In this document: positions 15,963 to 19,610 of the stretch, piece by piece
Layout of the letters: the number at the start of each line of letters is the position of its first letter
How positions within the stretch are numbered: the stretch's first letter is position 1
NCBI GenBank assembly: GCA_025998575.1
Contig: BNWD01000007.1
Location: 1 to 19,610 of the forward strand
DNA: 19,610 bases
DNA from: Alphaproteobacteria bacterium
Lineage (GTDB): Bacteria > Pseudomonadota > Alphaproteobacteria > RUG11792
Reading direction: 5' to 3'
The notes under the pieces: generated by a model
The model's input: only the letters and a program-made list of their open reading frames with translations
Databases searched by the model: none
What the model was told of the DNA's origin: nothing
Program-made: the position numbers and the translations under genes

Positions 15963-16403
15963 TTGGTTAATATAGTGTTGATAAACGGAGTGAAGATTAC
16001 TTTTATTATTTGTTTGACTATAGTTATCAGTGTTGTGTTATTCATTTCGTACAACGAATATCTAAACAGATATTGCCTGATTACAAGCAATAATGCGTTG
16101 TTTATTTTTGACAAAAAGAGCTCTATTTTGAACAAATGTGGCGAAAACGGTTGTGAAATTATAGAAACTAAATTGCCTGAAAAGTCTGACTTCTCTGGAA
16201 GCCAATCATTCCAAGCAAGCAAAATGTTCGAAAATGAAAAAACTATGAAAACAGAAACTACTACCAAAAAACTTGCAGAGGCCCCAGCAACAGAAACAAC
16301 TTCAGCACCAGAGCAATCTACAGCTCAATCAGAATCAGCAAAAGAATCAGAAAAACCTAAGGGTTCCCCTGCTAAAGAACAACAAACTGAGGAGAAAAAG
16401 TAG
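15963..16403 (+). CDS. Membrane-anchored protein with disordered Ala/Glu/Thr/Ser-rich tail
   Basis: A hydrophobic segment at about residues 10-29 (ITFIICLTIVISVVLFISYN) acts as a signal anchor. A short extracytoplasmic-looking part with two Cys follows (NKCGENGCEI, about 57-66), then a low-complexity tail of T, E, A, S, P, Q and K to the TAG. The start is uncertain: TTG 15963, GTG 15975 and GTG 15990 are in frame, none with a strong ribosome site, so the true protein may be up to nine residues shorter. The tail composition resembles that of the acidic exported protein at 13066. No family was recognised; export to the envelope is inferred from the anchor. Confidence 0.6.
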   Translation: MVNIVLINGVKITFIICLTIVISVVLFISYNEYLNRYCLITSNNALFIFDKKSSILNKCGENGCEIIETKLPEKSDFSGSQSFQASKMFENEKTMKTETTTKKLAEAPATETTSAPEQSTAQSESAKESEKPKGSPAKEQQTEEKK

Positions 16404-16838
16404 ACGCACGTAGATTAATGCCATTGCTGGCGTGCAGAAGATCAAAAAAAGCAAAGGAATTCAAAAAAATACGATTTAGTATTTATTAAAAGTAACCTTT
16501 CCGTTGAATTGCTGAATGAATTACATTAATTTTGTATGTAAATGGCATTGTATCTAAAGATGGAGCCAAACTATTTCTTGGCATATTATTGTCTGAAATA
16601 TAGAAAAAATGATCACTCTGCAAAATCGTGTTATACATTATAGTTCCGAAAATATGAAAAAATGTATATAATTATATAGCGACGTGTAGTTATTGTAATA
16701 ATGGTTTGCTTTTTAAAGTAAACTCAAAATATTTTTTTTAAATACATGAACAAGCGTTACAAATTGTACGATTATGTATTAAAAAATATAATTCAATATA
16801 CTTAATATTCGCATCGTGTCAAAAAACTTAAATATTAT
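16404..16838. other. Convergent intergenic stretch before dxr
   Basis: No open frame or repeat was recognised. A weak double hairpin lies at 16406-16435: GCAC with GTGC outside, GCCA-TTGC-TGGC inside. It is followed by an A-rich tract, and could end the + strand gene, but has no T-run. The rest is AT-rich spacer between two convergent genes. Confidence 0.5.
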
Positions 16839-17939
16839 TTACTCAACGCATTTTTCCACAACTTCCTGTAAAGATTTAATATTCTCCGATTCTGAGTTTG
16901 CGAGTGTTTTGGTTATTTTCGTGTATATTTCTGGAAATTTTATTTTTCGATTCAGAAAATTTGCGATTGCTATTTCGTTAGCTCTGTTGAATGCTATGAC
17001 TTTTTTTTCTTCTACTGCTTGGTATGCCAATTCTATGTTTCTTTTCTGCCATGGTTTTGGTTTCCTAAACGCAAGCTGTCCTATTTCAGTGAAATTCAAA
17101 CTCTGTGCAACGCAAGGTTTTCGATCAGGATAATTGAGCGCAAAAGAAATCGGAATTGTCATATTCGGTGAGCTCATGACAGTTTTGAAACTTCCGTCCG
17201 TAAAACCAACAATCGCATGTATTATAGAGTTTGGATGCAACAAATATTTGATTTTTTCAATTGTTATATTAAACAGATAGTGCGCCTCTACTATTTCGAG
17301 CGCCTTATTTATCATAGTTGCGCTATCTATCGAAATCTTCTTTCCCATTTCCCAGTTAGGATGCGCCATTGCTTGCTCTGGCGTTATGTTTTCCAGCTCA
17401 TTCTCATCAAAATCCAAAAACGGACCTCCAGACGCAGTTAATATAATCTCATTTATTTCATCGTTTTCTTCTCCGAGAAGACATTGAAAAACAGCGTTGT
17501 GCTCAGAATCGATTGGTATTATTTCAGTTCCGTTTTGTCTCGCTAAATCCATCAGCAAGAAGCCGCCAGAAATTATCGCTTCTTTAGTCGCGATTGCTAG
17601 TCTTTTTGCGCGTCCAATTGTTGAAAAAGTTGGCAAAACTCCTGCGTTTCCGGCAATAGCCATGATGCAACAGTCAACCGCAAGAGAGGTTATATTGCAG
17701 AGTTCGTCTCCAGGCAACACTTCAATATTATAATAGGAAAGCTCGGATTTTGCAATCTTAAACGCGTCTTTATTGCAAACGCAAACGTATTTCGGGCAAT
17801 ATTTTTTCGCTTGCTCAATAATTAGTTTATGATTATCGTGGCAACTAAGTGCTAATATTTCAAAACCATTTGCAAAGGCAATATCAGCGGCCTTTCGCCC
17901 TATCGTCCCAGTCGATCCAAAAATGCTAACACTCTTCAT
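16839..17939 (-). CDS. dxr: 1-deoxy-D-xylulose 5-phosphate reductoisomerase
   Basis: This enzyme converts DXP to MEP with NADPH and a divalent metal, the second step of the MEP isoprenoid pathway. Motifs: GSTGTIG (8-14, NADPH), ATKEA (117-121), IDSEHNAVF (143-151, with metal ligands Asp144 and Glu146), ASGGPF (169-174), HPNWEMG (193-199), SATMINKALEIVEAHYLF (third ligand Glu about 218), and HPNSIIHAIV. At 366 aa it is slightly short. The ATG at 17939 has GGAG 7 bases upstream. Alphaproteobacteria usually carry uppS-cdsA-dxr-rseP as a block; here cdsA lies upstream on the same strand but is separated by a 1-kb decayed insert, so dxr may need its own promoter. Confidence 0.96.
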   Translation of the reverse strand: MKSVSIFGSTGTIGRKAADIAFANGFEILALSCHDNHKLIIEQAKKYCPKYVCVCNKDAFKIAKSELSYYNIEVLPGDELCNITSLAVDCCIMAIAGNAGVLPTFSTIGRAKRLAIATKEAIISGGFLLMDLARQNGTEIIPIDSEHNAVFQCLLGEENDEINEIILTASGGPFLDFDENELENITPEQAMAHPNWEMGKKISIDSATMINKALEIVEAHYLFNITIEKIKYLLHPNSIIHAIVGFTDGSFKTVMSSPNMTIPISFALNYPDRKPCVAQSLNFTEIGQLAFRKPKPWQKRNIELAYQAVEEKKVIAFNRANEIAIANFLNRKIKFPEIYTKITKTLANSESENIKSLQEVVEKCVE

Positions 17940-18326
17940 AAGCTTACTCCATTTGCATATAGTAACAAGTTTAGCACAAATAGAATATTAACATTTATTA
18001 TCTTGAAAGTTACGATTAATATTATCGAGCACATTCTGTAGAAATAATGTTTTCTAAATATAAAAACAAAATACAGTTTCGCAATTGATAGAAAATTTTT
18101 ATCGCTATTGCGCCAATGAATTTTAATAATTAACATTAAATACAATGCACAAATATTTTAGCATCAGCAAAATTTGAATATACTCCGAGTTAAATTATAG
18201 GTAACCTATGAATGTGTTCCTTGCTCTTTCATTGTCTCAATCTAGCTATCAAATTTCCAATTTCGTAGCTTGTATATTATTCACATTGCAAAATTACAAG
18301 AGCGAGAATGCTTTATCACTCTTTTT
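17940..18326. other. Gene-free spacer upstream of dxr
   Basis: This AT-rich spacer shows no credible gene. It probably holds a dxr promoter on the minus strand, since the former operon link to cdsA is interrupted, but I could not place a good -10/-35 pair. It ends where IS copy Y begins. Confidence 0.45.
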
Positions 18327-18807
18327 GGGGCTGGCAACTATTTACTGACCTAACAACAGTTAAGTTTATCAACAAGTAATTTTACGGAAAGCTCCAGCAT
18401 TCTTTTTGCAAGGTAATGCCTTAGTATTGAGTTGTAAAACTCTATTAAACATGCTTCATAACTATTTTATAAACTTATGAATTACTTTTCGGCGCGAGTA
18501 ATTTTGCGTTAGTATATATTTTTTATATTCAGGTTCCTGTCGACAGCAGTCAATACTCTGATCCTGTTCTCTTTTTTTTGAATATAAGTATCAGTCCCTA
18601 AAACTTCAACATCTTTTCTTTCTCAGACATCATTTCAAGAGCATTAAATCCTCGCTATTCTTCGAAATGCAGTTCCTTCAAGGTAAAGACTTTATTTTGC
18701 TATTATCTACCAAACTCTGAGAATGTTTATAATCCTTACCCGCATCAATACACATGCAAACTCATCTCACTATATTGTGCCGCGCACGTAATCGGTTGCC
18801 AATTCTC
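18327..18807 (-). mobile_element. Decayed IS1-like element, copy Y, between cdsA and dxr
   Basis: Read on the minus strand, the left end is GAATTGGCAACCGATTACG (near 18805) and the right end is inverted GGGGCTGGCAACTATTTAC (from 18327). Transposase scraps in order: GKDYKHSQSLVDN (near 18710-18750), SLYLEGTAFRRIARI (18647-18691, helix-turn-helix), TYIQKK and VLTAVDR (18540-18600, DDE-core-like), and HYLAKRMLELSVKLLVDKLN ending at the TAG 18350-18352. Frame breaks separate them. It aligns along its full length with copy X. IS1-like is inferred from this domain order and the GG..TGGCAAC ends. It splits the expected cdsA-dxr operon. Confidence 0.65.
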
Positions 18808-18822
18808 TTTTGACAACAAAGG
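18702..18822 (+). repeat. 121-bp perfect inverted repeat, left arm
   Basis: The exact reverse complement of 19490-19610, 121 of 121 bases. It holds the left end of IS copy Y plus about 15 bases beyond it (up to GACAACAAAGG). The inner boundary is clear (T against C after AAAGG). The other boundary cannot be seen because the right arm reaches the window end. Confidence 0.97.
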
Positions 18823-18978
18823 TATTTTCATTTTTATTCTCGTCATAGAAAGTTTAATTAACTTGCAAATGAACATATGTTCGTATTCATATAGAAATAA
18901 CTAATAAATTACTTGAGCTGTTTGTTGTAACCCCAAACTTTCATATGCTGTATTGTTGAGCGCTATATGATAGATATA

Positions 18979-19505
18979 TTATTTTGCTCCTAGAACAGTC
19001 ATCTTTATTATTGCGAATGCATAGCTCGCCAGCAGAAAACTGTCCATTCTATCGCAGATGCCTCCGTGACCTGGGAGAACGTTTCCTGTGTCTTTGACGC
19101 CCAATACTCTTTTTACTTTCGACTCCAGCAAATCTCCAAGCACAGATGATATGATGATAAATATTGAGCTCCAGATAAGCGCAACATTCGCGCTTAATAC
19201 TTTTTCTATATAGAAATATGACGCGATAAAGGAAAAAATGGAGCCAATCACGACGCCAGCCCAGGTTTTGTTTGGGCTGATCTTTGGAGCGAATTTTGGT
19301 CCGCCAACAAGCTTTCCGCCGAAATATGCAAATATATCGCAAATCCAAACAATCACGAAAACCCATAAAATATACATATTATATGAAATTCCATTATAAC
19401 AATTTGCATTAATACTTTCAAGCATCCAGAACAAAACAGCGCCCATTATGTAACACACTCCGCCATAAAATAGCGCATTATTCACGTTGCCTTTGTTGTC
19501 AAAAG
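18979..19505 (-). CDS. cdsA: Phosphatidate cytidylyltransferase, 3' part only
   Basis: CdsA, an integral inner-membrane enzyme, makes CDP-diacylglycerol from phosphatidate and CTP, the branch point of phospholipid synthesis. The visible part starts around NVNNALFYGG, shows membrane segments, then APKISPNKTWAGVVIG, and ends with the family signature SKVKRVLGVKD...LPGHGGICDR followed by MDSFLL. About 170 residues are present where 230-290 are usual, so roughly the first third is missing. Upstream of about 19505 the DNA is an IS left end rather than cdsA, although the frame stays open by chance to the edge. The gene is therefore interrupted, rearranged or misassembled here. GTG 19485 could restart translation, but a truncated enzyme would lack membrane helices. 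Confidence 0.85.
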
Positions 19506-19610
19506 AGAATTGGCAACCGATTACGTGCGCGGCACAATATAGTGAGATGAGTTTGCATGTGTATTGATGCGGGTAAGGATTATAAACATTCTCAGAGTTT
19601 GGTAGATAAT
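19490..19610 (-). repeat. 121-bp perfect inverted repeat, right arm
   Basis: Perfect inverse of 18702-18822, with 667 bases between the arms. It ends exactly at the window edge, so the true repeat may be longer. A minus-strand transcript crossing both arms could fold into a 121-bp duplex enclosing the cdsA fragment. Confidence 0.97.
19505..19610 (+). mobile_element. Left end of an IS1-like element entering cdsA, cut by the window edge
   Basis: The + strand reads GAATTGGCAACCGATTACG, then an ATG at about 19556 opening MCIDAGKDYKHSQSLVDN to the edge, the same transposase start as copy Y and without a stop so far. Whether the element is complete lies outside the window. It points away from cdsA and would separate the cdsA 3' part from its own promoter. 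Confidence 0.6.

Noticed and set aside
19486-19610. Open minus-strand frame to the window edge taken as the natural N-terminal part of CdsA
   Set aside because: The DNA is identical to the IS end at 18702-18822, carries the IS end motif, and its translation is not the membrane-rich sequence expected there. Long reads would settle it.

Overview
The window looks like part of the chromosome of an AT-rich, host-associated alphaproteobacterium, possibly of the Holosporales type (inference). It combines ordinary housekeeping genes (hisS, a Sua5-type tsaC, kdsA, pgk, dxr, cdsA) and LPS and MEP-pathway genes with long decayed gaps, broken secreted-protein genes and worn transposon copies. No rRNA, tRNA or CRISPR array is visible.

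Layout. Positions 1-564 (-) hold a broken secreted-protein gene. hisS and tsaC follow on the + strand. After a decayed insertion-sequence (IS) remnant comes a tight minus-strand operon, kdsA -> aminopeptidase P -> pgk, with its promoter near 7635. At 8074 sits a tiny gene that looks like the first part of a phage or GTA head-tail connector, followed by a second IS remnant and tatD. Positions 9670-11689 are a graveyard: an IS remnant sits against a frameshifted secreted-protein pseudogene, and another gene scrap follows.

Positions 11690-16403 form an envelope and secretion cluster on the + strand. It holds a 404-aa exported orphan, an acidic exported protein whose frame is broken at an A11 tract, a SlyB/Pcp-like glycine-zipper lipoprotein, about 1.3 kb of degenerate tandem relics of a lipoprotein gene, the surviving lipoprotein, and a membrane-anchored protein with a disordered tail. 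On the minus strand, dxr is separated from cdsA by a 1-kb gap holding another IS remnant.

The right edge is the most striking structural feature. The last 121 bases are an exact inverted copy of 18702-18822 and carry an IS left end that appears to enter cdsA. This is either a recent insertion into a normally essential gene or an assembly artefact.

The repeated elements (3265-3615, 8501-8808, 10259-10731, 18327-18807, 19505-19610) share a terminal motif of the form TTGGCAACC-N2-TTACG. Their translation scraps resemble an IS1-like transposase: a zinc-ribbon piece, an FRRIARI helix-turn-helix, an AVDR core and an LLVDKLN C-terminus. All alignments were made by eye.
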